A program made the translations under genes and the position numbers. From Acrocarpospora corrugata (GTDB lineage Bacteria > Actinomycetota > Actinomycetes > Streptosporangiales > Streptosporangiaceae): DNA of 64,000 bases. The DNA lies in contig NZ_BLAD01000039.1 in the NCBI RefSeq assembly GCF_009687845.1, forward strand, positions 211,394-275,393, in the 5' to 3' direction. Shown piece by piece: positions 8,798 through 17,334 of this stretch (position 1 is the stretch's first letter; every line of letters begins with the position of its first letter). Under the pieces are notes generated by a model. That model saw only the letters and a list, made by a program, of their open reading frames with translations, did not search any database and was not told the DNA's origin.

Positions 8798-8904
8798 CTG
8801 CTGCATCTTTTTGCACACTCGTCGCGTGGTGCGTGCGCCCCTTCATACCGTCTGAGGGCGACGCCGTCGCGGGCGCTGAAAGGAGAACTGCCACGTCCTG
8901 GCTG

Positions 8905-9696
8905 ATGCTCGACCACCCCGCCTGGGACACCCATCAGGGACGCCCCGTCCGCGCCACCCGCACCGCCTCGGGTCCTTGGCTGGTTTCCGCTCTCCCGTAC
9001 GAGGCGACTCCGCTGGCGGACGCAACCCACCCGCCCATTGTCGACCGTTATGACCCAGCGATCATCGTGGAACGGCCGCTGCCGAGCGGGCTCCGCACTG
9101 CGCTGGAAGCCCTCGGCCCGGTGACCCGGCTGCGCACGGCCGACCTGTGGGAGTCCTTGGCCACCGCGATCATCCGCCAGGTCATCCGCTCGGGCCAGGC
9201 CCGTGCCATGCATCGCACCTTCCGCAGCGCCATCGGCCAGCAGGCCGGGCCAGCCTGGCTCATCCCCGCGCCCGAGCAGGTGATCGGCCTCGGTCGGGAG
9301 GTGTTCGCCAAGCTCGGTATGTCTTTCAAGTGCCGGCCGCTTCAGGCCGCCGCCGATGCCTACCTGCGCCATCGGGGCCACTGGGCAGAACTGCCGCCCG
9401 ATGTGCTGGTCAAGGAGATACAGACCATCCCACGCATCGGGCCGTGGACCGCTGGGGCAGCCGTCGCCGACTACAGCGGCGACTTCGCCTTCTACCCGCA
9501 CGCCGATCTGGCCGTACGCACCTGGGCCAGCCGTGCCGACCCGCTCACGGACTGGCCGGACGAACGTGAGTTCGCCGCGTTGTGGTCCACGCTCGCTGGC
9601 CCGCATCTGTCCACCCTGACCGTGCTCACACTCGCCTGGGGAGACCACCATGCCCATCAGTCCGCACTCGCTGATCAAGGGAGCGCGCCCGACTGA
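8905..9696 (+). CDS. HhH-GPD family DNA glycosylase (AlkA-like)
   Basis: Base-excision repair glycosylase of the HhH-GPD superfamily, about 263 residues. The helix-hairpin-helix is IPRIGPWTAGAAV (about 175-187) and the catalytic Asp is predicted as D201 in HADLAVRTWA, matching the Gly/Pro-Asp arrangement of 3-methyladenine glycosylase II. Start uncertain: ATG 8905 lies 19 nt after AAGGAG (8880-8885); a CTG at 8902 or an earlier GTG are alternatives, and the frame is open to 8599. It overlaps the following truncated gene by 47 nt, implying an original operon of glycosylase plus radical-SAM enzyme. Confidence 0.78.
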   Translation: MLDHPAWDTHQGRPVRATRTASGPWLVSALPYEATPLADATHPPIVDRYDPAIIVERPLPSGLRTALEALGPVTRLRTADLWESLATAIIRQVIRSGQARAMHRTFRSAIGQQAGPAWLIPAPEQVIGLGREVFAKLGMSFKCRPLQAAADAYLRHRGHWAELPPDVLVKEIQTIPRIGPWTAGAAVADYSGDFAFYPHADLAVRTWASRADPLTDWPDEREFAALWSTLAGPHLSTLTVLTLAWGDHHAHQSALADQGSAPD

Positions 9697-10042
9697 TCCA
9701 CTCGATCTGCTGCTCGTCAACGCGCCACTGCGAGACTACGCACTACGGCCCCGCGTCAACGACTACACGCTGCCCGTCCTCGGAATGGCCTACATCGCCA
9801 CCCACGCCGCCACCCAAGGCCACAACGTCGCCGTCCTGGACGCCGAGGCCCATGGCTTGCCCGTCGCCGTCACCATCAACGCGATCAACCAGCTCGCTCC
9901 CCGCTGGGTCGGGCTCAACCTGCTCGCCCCGACCTACGACATCAGCGCCGGCATAGCCGCCGCGCTCGACCCGGGCACCCGGCTCATGGCAGGCGTCGCA
10001 CCTTACCTGGCGGGAAAATCGGTGGGCTTGCACGGCTGGTGA
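9650..10042 (+). pseudogene. Truncated B12-binding radical-SAM protein (N-terminal fragment)
   Basis: A 130-residue product whose first 115 residues read like the N-terminal cobalamin-binding domain of B12-dependent radical-SAM enzymes: LLLVNAPL, then PVLGMAYIATHAATQGHNVAVLDAEA, GLNLLAPTYD and RLMAGVAP. In full-length relatives this continues into a CxxxCxxC radical-SAM domain of about 300 residues. Here the frame runs into unrelated sequence after about 10000 and stops at 10042, immediately before an opposed STAS gene. I infer loss of the catalytic domain by deletion or rearrangement. ATG 9650 lies inside the glycosylase gene. Confidence 0.65.
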
Positions 10043-10059
10043 GGGAAGCCAGGGGCCCC

Positions 10060-10437
10060 TTAGTGGCCAGGTCGCAATTCCTCCGCGGCCTGTTCAACCG
10101 TCTCGTGAAAACCGAATACCCGCTCCACGCCGGTCCGGCGGCAGTGTGCCAGCAGATCAGCGGGGCTCGCCGCGACGGCGAACCCGCCACCGTTCGTCAT
10201 AACGCGTTTCGCGGTTGAGATAATGGCCCCGATCGCCCAGCTGTCCCAAGAGGAAACCCCGGCCAGGTCCAAGACCAGGAATGGTGGGTCAGGCATGGGC
10301 AGGGCTGCCATCTCATCTCGAAGACGGGCTCCCAAATGCTCGTCCCCGCGGAACTCACCGCTCACATGCAGAACCGCGTACCAATCCGCGAGTGCCGCAC
10401 GCACCTCCAGAGCGGTACCAGGATACTCACCTGTCAT
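10060..10437 (-). CDS. STAS-domain protein (anti-anti-sigma-like)
   Basis: A 125-residue single-domain STAS protein. The conserved strand-loop is LVLDLAGVSSWDSWAIGAI, where the Ser after Asp (WDS) is in the place phosphorylated by anti-sigma kinases in SpoIIAA-type antagonists. It could therefore sense partner switching of a sigma factor or act as a bare STAS scaffold. No RsbW-type kinase is adjacent. ATG 10437 is preferred over the upstream TTG 10446 because AAAGG lies 9 nt before the ATG. It faces the truncated radical-SAM gene. Confidence 0.75.
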   Translation of the reverse strand: MTGEYPGTALEVRAALADWYAVLHVSGEFRGDEHLGARLRDEMAALPMPDPPFLVLDLAGVSSWDSWAIGAIISTAKRVMTNGGGFAVAASPADLLAHCRRTGVERVFGFHETVEQAAEELRPGH

Positions 10438-10547
10438 GCGCCACAACCTTTCGTCTCGGCCGCAGCCTCGCTCTGCGCTCGGTCAGCTCCTCGGTGAAAG
10501 TTCCGGTTGCTCTTCAGTCTGCCTCTCGTAAGGCAGGGCGTGACCGG

Positions 10548-11345
10548 CTATCTCTGGCTCGCATAGCGGGCGGGGCTGACGCCGAGGATTCGTTTGAAGT
10601 GGCGGGTCAGATGGGATTGGTCGTAGAAGCCGGAATCGATGGCGGCGGTGCTGGGGGGTAGGCCCTGGAGTAGCAGGTGGCGGGCTTGGTCTACTCGGCG
10701 GGAGGTCAGGTATTGGTGGGGGGCCATGGCGTAGGCGCGGGTGAAGGCGCGGATGAGGTGGGTGGGGTGGCGGTGCAGGTGTCTGGCGGCCTCGTCGAGG
10801 GAGATGCCCTCGTTTATGTGCGAGTCCAGTAGGTCACGTAGGTCGCGGGCCAGGCGGGGATCGGGTGGGGCGGGGTTGTCGTCTGTTGTGCGGAGGAGGT
10901 GGGTGTGGAGGCGTTCGTGGATTAGCTTCAGGCGGGTTTCGGCTTCCAGTTCTTCGCCGGGGGACAGCAGGGCGGTGTGCAGGCGGTCGATGGATTGGCG
11001 TAGTTGGGGGTCGCCCAGGGCTGGGTGGTCGACCGCGGGGCCGATCAGGTCTTCGCCTAGTTCGGCTTGGTCGAGGTAGAGGACTCGTTTTCTGAAGCCC
11101 TGGGAGTTGGCGGCCCGTCCGTTGTGCGGGACGTAGGGCGGGAGCAGGGTCACGAGTTTGGTGAGGGCGCCGTGTTCGTGACGGTCCAGGTCGTAGCGGA
11201 CCATTCCGTCGTCGATGATGAGAACCGTCCAGGAGTCGTGGACGTGCATGGGATACGCATGCTCGACGAATCGTGCGTGGAGGACTTCGGTGATTCCCTT
11301 GATGGGGGGTCGCCACGCCTTGACGAGCTCGCGGTCGGCCGCCAT
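10548..11345 (-). CDS. AraC family transcriptional regulator
   Basis: A 265-residue regulator with an N-terminal cupin-like effector domain (HDSWTVLIIDDGMVRYDLD, VTLLPPYVPHNG) and a C-terminal double HTH (about 165-265), including SLDEAARHLHRHPTHLIRAFTRAYAMAPHQY and the second helix SGFYDQSHLTRHFKRILGVSP. Start taken as ATG 11345; TTG 11360 is open too, and neither has an SD, so the message may be leaderless. It is divergent from the DUF2000 gene with only 50 bp between starts, suggesting it controls that gene. Confidence 0.88.
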   Translation of the reverse strand: MAADRELVKAWRPPIKGITEVLHARFVEHAYPMHVHDSWTVLIIDDGMVRYDLDRHEHGALTKLVTLLPPYVPHNGRAANSQGFRKRVLYLDQAELGEDLIGPAVDHPALGDPQLRQSIDRLHTALLSPGEELEAETRLKLIHERLHTHLLRTTDDNPAPPDPRLARDLRDLLDSHINEGISLDEAARHLHRHPTHLIRAFTRAYAMAPHQYLTSRRVDQARHLLLQGLPPSTAAIDSGFYDQSHLTRHFKRILGVSPARYASQR

Positions 11346-11395
11346 GTCAGGATCGTACAAGACTGGTCGTCGGTGGGACCGGCAGTGTCTCAGCC

Positions 11396-11827
11396 ATGGA
11401 ACAGCGACCTCAGCCCGTCCGCTTCGACACCAAAATCGCCGTCCTGCTTCGGGACGACCTCGCGGTGTGGCAGCGGCTGAACGTGACGGCCTTCCTGGTC
11501 AGCGGGGTGGGTTTCGTCGCCCCGGAAGTGATCGGCGAGCCTTATCAGGACGCGGACGGCACCGCGTATCTGCCGATGTTCCGTCAGCCTGTGCTCGTTT
11601 TCGAGGGGTCGAAGGAGCAGGTGACCGCGGCGTATGGCAGAGCTCTGGCCCGCGACCTCAAGCTGTCGGTCTTCACGTCTGATCTGTTCGGCACCGGCAA
11701 CGACCACGACAACCGGGCTGCGGTACGCGCGGTCACGAGCGACGCCCTCGATCTGGTCGGGATCGCCGTCTATGGTGCGCGCAACGCCGTCGATCGAGTG
11801 ACCAAAGGCGCACGAATGCACCCGTGA
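11396..11827 (+). CDS. DUF2000 family protein
   Basis: A 143-residue cytoplasmic protein starting with the DUF2000 signature FDTKIAVLLRDDLAVWQRLNV and ending AVYGARNAVDRVTKGARMHP. The family is structurally peptidyl-tRNA-hydrolase-like but has no settled function. No SD is visible before ATG 11396. The divergent AraC gene shares a 50-bp intergenic region; AraC/DUF2000 pairing is common in bacteria and implies regulation by the AraC protein. Confidence 0.85.
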   Translation: MEQRPQPVRFDTKIAVLLRDDLAVWQRLNVTAFLVSGVGFVAPEVIGEPYQDADGTAYLPMFRQPVLVFEGSKEQVTAAYGRALARDLKLSVFTSDLFGTGNDHDNRAAVRAVTSDALDLVGIAVYGARNAVDRVTKGARMHP

Positions 11828-12002
11828 GGCACGCCCGTGGGGTCCGGTGGTTTCGGCGGCCCTGGCGGAAGGAACCCGCGAAGCGCCCATACTGGTCGCG
11901 GACCTCTGGAGGTGTCAGGCACGCTGGATCGCCTGCTCACTCGTGAGGCAGAAACGGCGTAATGGCCTGACGATGAATGGCGAGCACACCAGGAGGTGCG
12001 CG

Positions 12003-12059
12003 ATGAGCCGTACAGACAGGCGGTCCTTCCAGTCGTTGACCGTGAGATCCCTTTCGTGA
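12003..12059 (+). CDS. 18-codon leader ORF coupled to glycosyltransferase
   Basis: A short ORF, MSRTDRRSFQSLTVRSLS, directly behind the best SD of the area (AGGAGG, 11991-11996, 6-nt spacing). Its TGA (12057-12059) overlaps the GTG start (12056-12058) of the GT4 gene as GTGA. The downstream gene has no good SD of its own, so translation is likely initiated here and handed on. Whether the peptide itself does anything is unknown. Confidence 0.5.
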   Translation: MSRTDRRSFQSLTVRSLS

Positions 12060-13063
12060 AGGTCGCCCTTCTGGGGCCGGTCGCGTGGCGTACGCCTCCG
12101 CTTCACTACGGGCCCTGGGAGCAGGTCACGAGTCTGCTGGCCGAAGGGCTCGTCGCGCGTGGCGTCGATGTGACGTTGTTCGCCACCCTGGACTCGGTCA
12201 CCGCCGGCACGCTGGACGGGGTGTGCCCGCGCGGATACGCGGATGATCCGTCCGTCGATGGGCGGGTATGGGAAGCCATGCACGTCGCGCACGCGTTCAG
12301 CCGCTCAGGTGAGTTCGATCTCGTGCACAGTCATCTCGACTGGCTGCCGCTGGCCTTCGCCGACCACTGCCGTGTCCCGATGCTGACCACAGTGCACGGA
12401 TTCTCCGGAGCGGGCATCCTGCCCGCCTACGTCCGGGCCAGGTCCGCCTACGTGTCGATCTCGGACTCGGACCGCGCGCCGGAGCTGGACTACGTCGCCA
12501 CCGTCCACCACGGCATCGACGTCGACGCGTTCCCGTTCTCCCCCACGGGCGGCGAACACCTGATCAGCTTCGGCCGGGTCCATCCCGACAAGGGCACCCA
12601 CACGGCGATCGAGATCGCCCGGCGGGCCGGGATGCCGCTGACCATCTGCGGGATCGTCCAGGACGAGCGGTACTTCAAGGAGGAGATCGAGCCGAAGATC
12701 GACGGGGATCGGGTCAGATTCCTCGGATCGGTCGGGCCGGAGCGACGCGGCGAGATCCTCGGCGGCGGCGCCGCTCTGCTGCATCCGATCGCCTTCGACG
12801 AGCCCTTCGGCCTGTCGGTGGTCGAATCGATGGCCTGCGGCACGCCCGTCATCGCCTACCGGCGCGGATCCATGACCGAAGTCGTGGACGAGGGCGTGAC
12901 CGGCTTCCTGGTGGACTCGCTCGACGAGGCCGTCGCCGCGGTGAAACAAATCGCGACGATCGATCGCGCGGGCTGCCGCGCACAGGCGGAACGCCGATTC
13001 AGCGTCGACCAAATGGTCACCCACTACCTGCGCATATATCGCCAAATGTCAGGACAAAGTTAG
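12056..13063 (+). CDS. GT4 family glycosyltransferase
   Basis: GT-B fold retaining glycosyltransferase, 335 residues. The N-terminal acceptor domain begins MKVALLGPVAWRTPP; the donor domain has SFGRVHPDKG and the EX7E signature E249-E257 in DEPFGLSVVESMACGTPVIAY. Donor is probably a nucleotide sugar such as GDP-mannose or UDP-glucose (inference). GTG 12056 overlaps the stop of the leader ORF; homologues begin at this methionine. It is the first enzyme gene of a carbohydrate cluster with a second GT4, an alpha/alpha-barrel protein and a GH130 enzyme, though a 182-bp gap with a hairpin separates it from the next gene. Confidence 0.9.
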   Translation: MKVALLGPVAWRTPPLHYGPWEQVTSLLAEGLVARGVDVTLFATLDSVTAGTLDGVCPRGYADDPSVDGRVWEAMHVAHAFSRSGEFDLVHSHLDWLPLAFADHCRVPMLTTVHGFSGAGILPAYVRARSAYVSISDSDRAPELDYVATVHHGIDVDAFPFSPTGGEHLISFGRVHPDKGTHTAIEIARRAGMPLTICGIVQDERYFKEEIEPKIDGDRVRFLGSVGPERRGEILGGGAALLHPIAFDEPFGLSVVESMACGTPVIAYRRGSMTEVVDEGVTGFLVDSLDEAVAAVKQIATIDRAGCRAQAERRFSVDQMVTHYLRIYRQMSGQS

Positions 13064-13116
13064 CGCCTGATAGTATTCGATCGTGCAGACCCCGCCATCG
13101 GCTGAGGGTTGCCACA

Positions 13117-13148
13117 GCCGGGCCCCCGTACGAGGACGGGCCCCCGGC
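13117..13148. other. GC-rich bulged hairpin between the GT4 genes
   Basis: Arms GCCGGG / CCCGGC extended by CCCGT / ACGGG across a 2-nt bulge, with loop ACGAGG. It lies 54 nt after the first GT4 stop and could be a terminator or attenuator splitting the operon. No T-tract follows. Confidence 0.35.
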
Positions 13149-13245
13149 GACAGGCTCAGGATTCCATCGCACCAATAGACGGTCAGCCGTCTACGCGAGC
13201 CCGCATGGCGCGCATTCCCGCCACGGGCACCCAATGGAAGGCATC

Positions 13246-14376
13246 ATGTTGGCCTGCACGTACGGCTTTCTCAGCACCCATCCGCCCACTCTCTGCGGAC
13301 TGGCCACATTCAACTCCGCCCTCGCCGCCCATCTCACCGAAGGCGGCCTGTACGGCGGCATCGTCCGGGTCACCGCCGACGGCGACGACGAACGCCCCCG
13401 CCCGGGGGTCGTGCACACCTGGTCCCCCACCGACTCCGGCGGCTGGCGCGCCGCGGCCTCCGCCCTGGACGACTTCGACGTCGCCGTCATCCAGCACGAG
13501 TACGGCATCTACCCCGGCTCGGACGGCCAGGACGTCCTCCCCCTGCTGCAGAGCCTCCGCGTCCCCAGCATCGTGGTCCTGCACACCGTCCTGACCAGGC
13601 CCACCACCCGGCAGAAAGCCCTGCTCGAAGCGATCGCCGCCACCGCCGACGTGGTCGTGACCATGACCGGCACCGCCCGGGACCGGTTGCTCACCGGCTA
13701 CCGCGTCGACCCCGGCAAGATCTTCGTCATCCCGCACGGCACCGCCGACCACCAGCGGATCCCGGCCCACCGGCACGCCCGTCCGCACCTGCTCACCTGG
13801 GGCCTGATCGGCCCCGGCAAGGGCATCGAGTGGGCGTTGCGCGCGCTCGCCCAGCTGAAAGACCTGGCCCCGGTCTACACCATCGCCGGCGCGACCCACC
13901 CCAAGGTGCTGGAGTTCCAGGGCGAGGCGTACCGCGACGGCCTGCACGAACTCGCCGCTCAGCTCGGGGTGTCCGCGTCGGTGCGGCACGATCCGGTCTA
14001 CCGGGATCAGGAGTCGCTGAGCCGCCTGGTCCGCTCGGCCGACATCGTCGTGCTGCCGTACGACTCGGCGGAGCAGGTCACCTCCGGGGTGCTGATCGAG
14101 GCCGTGGCGGCGGGCGTGCCCGTGGTCGCCACCTCGTTCCCGCACGCCGTGGAGTTACTGGCGGGCGGTCCCGGGCTGCTGGTTCCGCACGGCGACCCTG
14201 GCTCGCTCGCCGCCGCCGTACGCCGCATTCTCACCGAACCCGGGCTGGCCGACGAGCTCTCCGGCCGGACCCGCGCGCTGGTGCCGACCATGCTGTGGCC
14301 TGCGGTCGCGGCCCGATACGCCGGTCTCGCCCGGTCGCTTCTGGCCGCGCGGCCGGCTGTGGCAGCGCTGCGATGA
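13246..14376 (+). CDS. GT4 family glycosyltransferase
   Basis: Second GT-B glycosyltransferase, 376 residues. The start LSTHPPTLCGLATFNSAL is typical of this GT4 subgroup and the donor site reads VVLPYDSAEQVTSGVLIEAVAAGVPVVAT. ATG 13246 is preferred because GGAAGG (13237-13242) precedes it closely; ATG 13234 in the same frame lacks an SD. The stop overlaps the next gene as ATGA (14373-14376), so the three genes from here to 16852 are translationally coupled. With the GH130 enzyme, it suggests synthesis and turnover of a short mannoside- or glucoside-type glycan (inference). Confidence 0.9.
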   Translation: MLACTYGFLSTHPPTLCGLATFNSALAAHLTEGGLYGGIVRVTADGDDERPRPGVVHTWSPTDSGGWRAAASALDDFDVAVIQHEYGIYPGSDGQDVLPLLQSLRVPSIVVLHTVLTRPTTRQKALLEAIAATADVVVTMTGTARDRLLTGYRVDPGKIFVIPHGTADHQRIPAHRHARPHLLTWGLIGPGKGIEWALRALAQLKDLAPVYTIAGATHPKVLEFQGEAYRDGLHELAAQLGVSASVRHDPVYRDQESLSRLVRSADIVVLPYDSAEQVTSGVLIEAVAAGVPVVATSFPHAVELLAGGPGLLVPHGDPGSLAAAVRRILTEPGLADELSGRTRALVPTMLWPAVAARYAGLARSLLAARPAVAALR

Positions 14377-15377
14377 GCTCCGCCACGCCCGGTTTCGCGC
14401 ACCTGATCCGGTTGAGCGATGACACCGGGCTGTTCGAGCACGCGCGGCACGCCGTCGTCCGCCGCGAGCACGGGTACTGCACCGACGACGTGGCCCGCGG
14501 GCTCGTCGTCGTCTGCCGGGAACCGCGCCCGTCGCATCGGCTGACCCGGCTGGCCGAGAGCTACCTGGGCTTTCTCACCCACGCCCAGGGTCCCTCCGGC
14601 GCGTTCCGGAACAGGCTCACCTTCGACCGGCGTTGGCGCGACGAGCCTGGCGCCGGCGACTGGTGGGGGCGGGCGCTCTGGGGGTTGGGCACCGCGGCGG
14701 GCCGCCACTCCGCGCCCTGGATCAGGGACGAGGCGCTGACCGCGTTCACGCTCGGCGCCGAGCAGCGTTCCCCGCATCGGCGCGCCATGGCGTTCGCCGG
14801 GCTCGGCGCGGCGGAGGTCCTGCGGGCCAGCCCGGACAGCGGCGTGGCGGCCACGCTGCTGACCGACGCCGTCGCGGCGATCGGCGCGCTCCCGGAGGAT
14901 CCGTCCTGGCCGTGGCCTGAGCCGTACCTGAGCTATGCCAACGCCGCGCTGGCCGAGGTGCTCATCTCCGCCGGGGACCTGAGCGACGACCGGCAGGTGC
15001 TCAACACCGGCCTGCAGATGCTCACCTGGCTGTGCGACATCCAGACCAAGAACGGCAGGCTCTCCGTCGTCCCCGCCACCGGCTGGCGGCCGGGCGAGCC
15101 CCGGGCCCAGTTCGACCAGCAGCCGATCGAGGTGGCCGCGCTCGCCGACGCCTGCGCCGTCGCCTCCCTGGTCACCGGCGATCCGTCCTGGCAGCAGGGG
15201 GTACGGCGGGCGGTGTCCTGGTTCCAGGGCGCCAACGACGCCAGCGCCCTGATGTGGGATCCGGCCACCGGCGGCGGCTTCGACGGCCTGACCGAGCAGG
15301 GCCCCAACCTCAACCAGGGCGCGGAGTCGACTCTCGCGCTGATCTCCACCATGCAGCACGCCAGGGAACTCTCATGA
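14373..15377 (+). CDS. (alpha/alpha)6-barrel carbohydrate-active protein
   Basis: A 334-residue protein, mostly helical, with the repeated aromatic/acidic pattern of six-hairpin glycosidase-like folds (FRNRLTFDRRWRDEPGAGDWWGRALWGLG; FDQQPIEVAALADACAV; MWDPATGGGFDGLTEQGPNLNQGAESTLA). Homologues are frequently labelled glycosyltransferase only because of this neighbourhood; the fold points to a glycoside-binding or hydrolysing/epimerising enzyme. It overlaps both neighbours by 4 nt (ATGA at 14373 and 15374). Exact reaction unknown. Confidence 0.75.
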   Translation: MSSATPGFAHLIRLSDDTGLFEHARHAVVRREHGYCTDDVARGLVVVCREPRPSHRLTRLAESYLGFLTHAQGPSGAFRNRLTFDRRWRDEPGAGDWWGRALWGLGTAAGRHSAPWIRDEALTAFTLGAEQRSPHRRAMAFAGLGAAEVLRASPDSGVAATLLTDAVAAIGALPEDPSWPWPEPYLSYANAALAEVLISAGDLSDDRQVLNTGLQMLTWLCDIQTKNGRLSVVPATGWRPGEPRAQFDQQPIEVAALADACAVASLVTGDPSWQQGVRRAVSWFQGANDASALMWDPATGGGFDGLTEQGPNLNQGAESTLALISTMQHARELS

Positions 15378-16852
15378 CCAGCGACGATCTGGCCGTACGG
15401 CTCGGCCCGGCGATCACTCCCGACCCGCGCAGAGTGATCGTCAAGCTCTTCGTGCCCGGCGAGGACGCGGCGCTCACCCGGACCAGGGCCGCCGCGCTCA
15501 TCGACCGGATCATGCTCCTGGACGAGGACACGACGGCGGGCATGCTCAAGGAGACGCTCCGGCGGTTCGGCTGGCGGCACCAGGACCTCGAAGCGACCTT
15601 CGCCCACCACCACGACCTGGTCCGCCATCGGGTTCCGCGCGACGCCGACCTGTCCATGGCCGCCCGCCTGCTGGTGGGCGCGTACTTCAGCCACGAGTAC
15701 GCGGTCGAGGCCGCGGCGGTGTGCAACCCGTCGATGGTCCCGCACCCCGACCAGTCCGGGCTGCTCCCCGGGCAGCTCCGCGCGGCGATCAGCCTGCGGC
15801 AGATCGGTGAGGGGCACCTGTCCTCCATCGGCTTCGCCACGGCGGTGCTCGGGCCCGGCGCCCAGTTGGAACTGGCCGACCGTTCCGGGGCGCTGTCGGT
15901 CGGCAGCACCCAGCCGATCCGCCATCGGCGCGACCTGCTCGCCGCCGGGCTGTCCGGTGACGCCTTGGACAACGAGGTGTCGGCGACCATGCTGGAAGCC
16001 CTGCCGGAACGCTTCGACGACGACGAGTTCGAGCGGACGATCTCGCGGCTGCCCGCCGACCTGCACACCCGTACCACCACGCAGCGGACCCTGGAGGAGA
16101 TGCGCCGCGCGACGCGCTCCGACTACGCCGTGACCTTCGACGCCGGGCTTCCGCTGCATCGGCGGGTGCTCTGGCCGGCGACCGCGGACGAGAGCAACGG
16201 CATGGAGGACGCGCGGTTCGTCCGGGTCGTCGACGCGGACGGCGGTTCGTCGTATCGCGCCACCTACACCGCCTACGACGGACGGCACATCAGGTCCCAC
16301 CTGATCGCCAGCGATGACCTGCGCCGTTTCGAGATCACCCCGATGCGTGGCCCGGCCGCCGCCAACAAGGGGATGGCGCTGTTCCCGCGACCGGTGGGCG
16401 GGCGCAGTCTGGCGCTGTGCCGCTCCGACGGGGAGACCATCGGGCTGACCACGCTCGACCGGGACAGCACGTGGCAGCCGCCGGTGCCGTTGCACGCCCC
16501 CCGCCGCAGCTGGGAACTGATCCAGGTGGGCAACTGCGGCTCACCCATCGAGACCGAATTCGGGTGGATCGTTCTGATCCATGGTGTCGGTCCGATGCGT
16601 GACTACGCCATGAGCGCACTGCTGCTCGACGCCGACCAGCCGGAGCGCGTCATCGCGGAGCTCCCCGGCCCGCTCCTCACCGCCGGCGACAGTGAACGCG
16701 AGGGCTACGTCCCTAACGTCGTGTACTCCTGCGGCGGGCTGCTACACGATGACGCCGTGTGGCTGCCGTACGGGGCGAGTGACCACCGCATCGGGTTCGC
16801 CCGGATCCCGCTCGCCACCCTCATCGAGGCGATGGTTCCCACCCGTCACTGA
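15374..16852 (+). CDS. GH130 family glycosidase/mannoside phosphorylase-like
   Basis: A 492-residue protein whose C-terminal half is a five-bladed GH130 propeller: ESNGMEDARFVR (residues 273-284; the Glu-Asp pair holds the proposed catalytic Asp, D279), YTAYDG, IQVGNCGSPIETEFGWIVLIHGVGPMRDYAMSALLLD. GH130 enzymes phosphorolyse or hydrolyse beta-mannosides. The N-terminal 110 residues are an extra region containing DLEATFAHHHDLVRHRVP. ATG 15374 overlaps the preceding stop. As last gene of the coupled operon it probably trims or recycles the product of the two GT4 enzymes (inference). It overlaps the opposed small gene by 7 bp. Confidence 0.88.
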   Translation: MTSDDLAVRLGPAITPDPRRVIVKLFVPGEDAALTRTRAAALIDRIMLLDEDTTAGMLKETLRRFGWRHQDLEATFAHHHDLVRHRVPRDADLSMAARLLVGAYFSHEYAVEAAAVCNPSMVPHPDQSGLLPGQLRAAISLRQIGEGHLSSIGFATAVLGPGAQLELADRSGALSVGSTQPIRHRRDLLAAGLSGDALDNEVSATMLEALPERFDDDEFERTISRLPADLHTRTTTQRTLEEMRRATRSDYAVTFDAGLPLHRRVLWPATADESNGMEDARFVRVVDADGGSSYRATYTAYDGRHIRSHLIASDDLRRFEITPMRGPAAANKGMALFPRPVGGRSLALCRSDGETIGLTTLDRDSTWQPPVPLHAPRRSWELIQVGNCGSPIETEFGWIVLIHGVGPMRDYAMSALLLDADQPERVIAELPGPLLTAGDSEREGYVPNVVYSCGGLLHDDAVWLPYGASDHRIGFARIPLATLIEAMVPTRH

Positions 16853-17163
16853 GTGCTGGCGCGCGCGGCGGCGTCGAGGATGTGCGCGCCGGCGTCGTGC
16901 AGGGTGATGCCGTAGCCGTCCGGCGTCCCGCCCGTCGGCATCCACTCGCTGGCGACGACGACCGCCTTGAAGCGGGTGTCCCTGGTCGCGCCGTTGCCGA
17001 CGAGATGCCCGCACAGCCGGCCGAACCGGTCGTACACGGCCCAGCGGCCCGCGCTCACCTGCGGCATCGCGTCCGGGTTGTCCTTGAGCCACTGCGCGTT
17101 GGCCGCATGCCCGGCCTGCTCGTCGAGTTTTTCTTGATCATCAGATATGCGAGCACTACTCAT
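16846..17163 (-). CDS. Hypothetical protein, 105 aa
   Basis: Small soluble protein, MSSARISDDQEKLDEQAGH at the start, then AQWLKDNPDAMPQVSAGRWAVYDRFGRLCGHLVGNG and a tail predicted as a mixed alpha/beta domain. No family recognised. ATG 17163 is preferred to the earlier in-frame start at 17214, which would add a basic low-complexity stretch. It converges on the GH130 gene with a 7-bp 3' overlap. Confidence 0.55.
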   Translation of the reverse strand: MSSARISDDQEKLDEQAGHAANAQWLKDNPDAMPQVSAGRWAVYDRFGRLCGHLVGNGATRDTRFKAVVVASEWMPTGGTPDGYGITLHDAGAHILDAAARASTQ

Positions 17164-17334
17164 GTCGCGTCTCGCTCTCGGTAGTGGCTGACGCCCTCTC
17201 GAAGAGGAAGACACTCAGCTCATAGGCCGATGGTATCGGAACGCCTCACCCACTCACCTGAACTGGATCTTCAGAACTCGCCGAAGATCCGCTCCAGGCG
17301 GTAATCAAATCATTTGTTTACGATTCCCGTCTCC

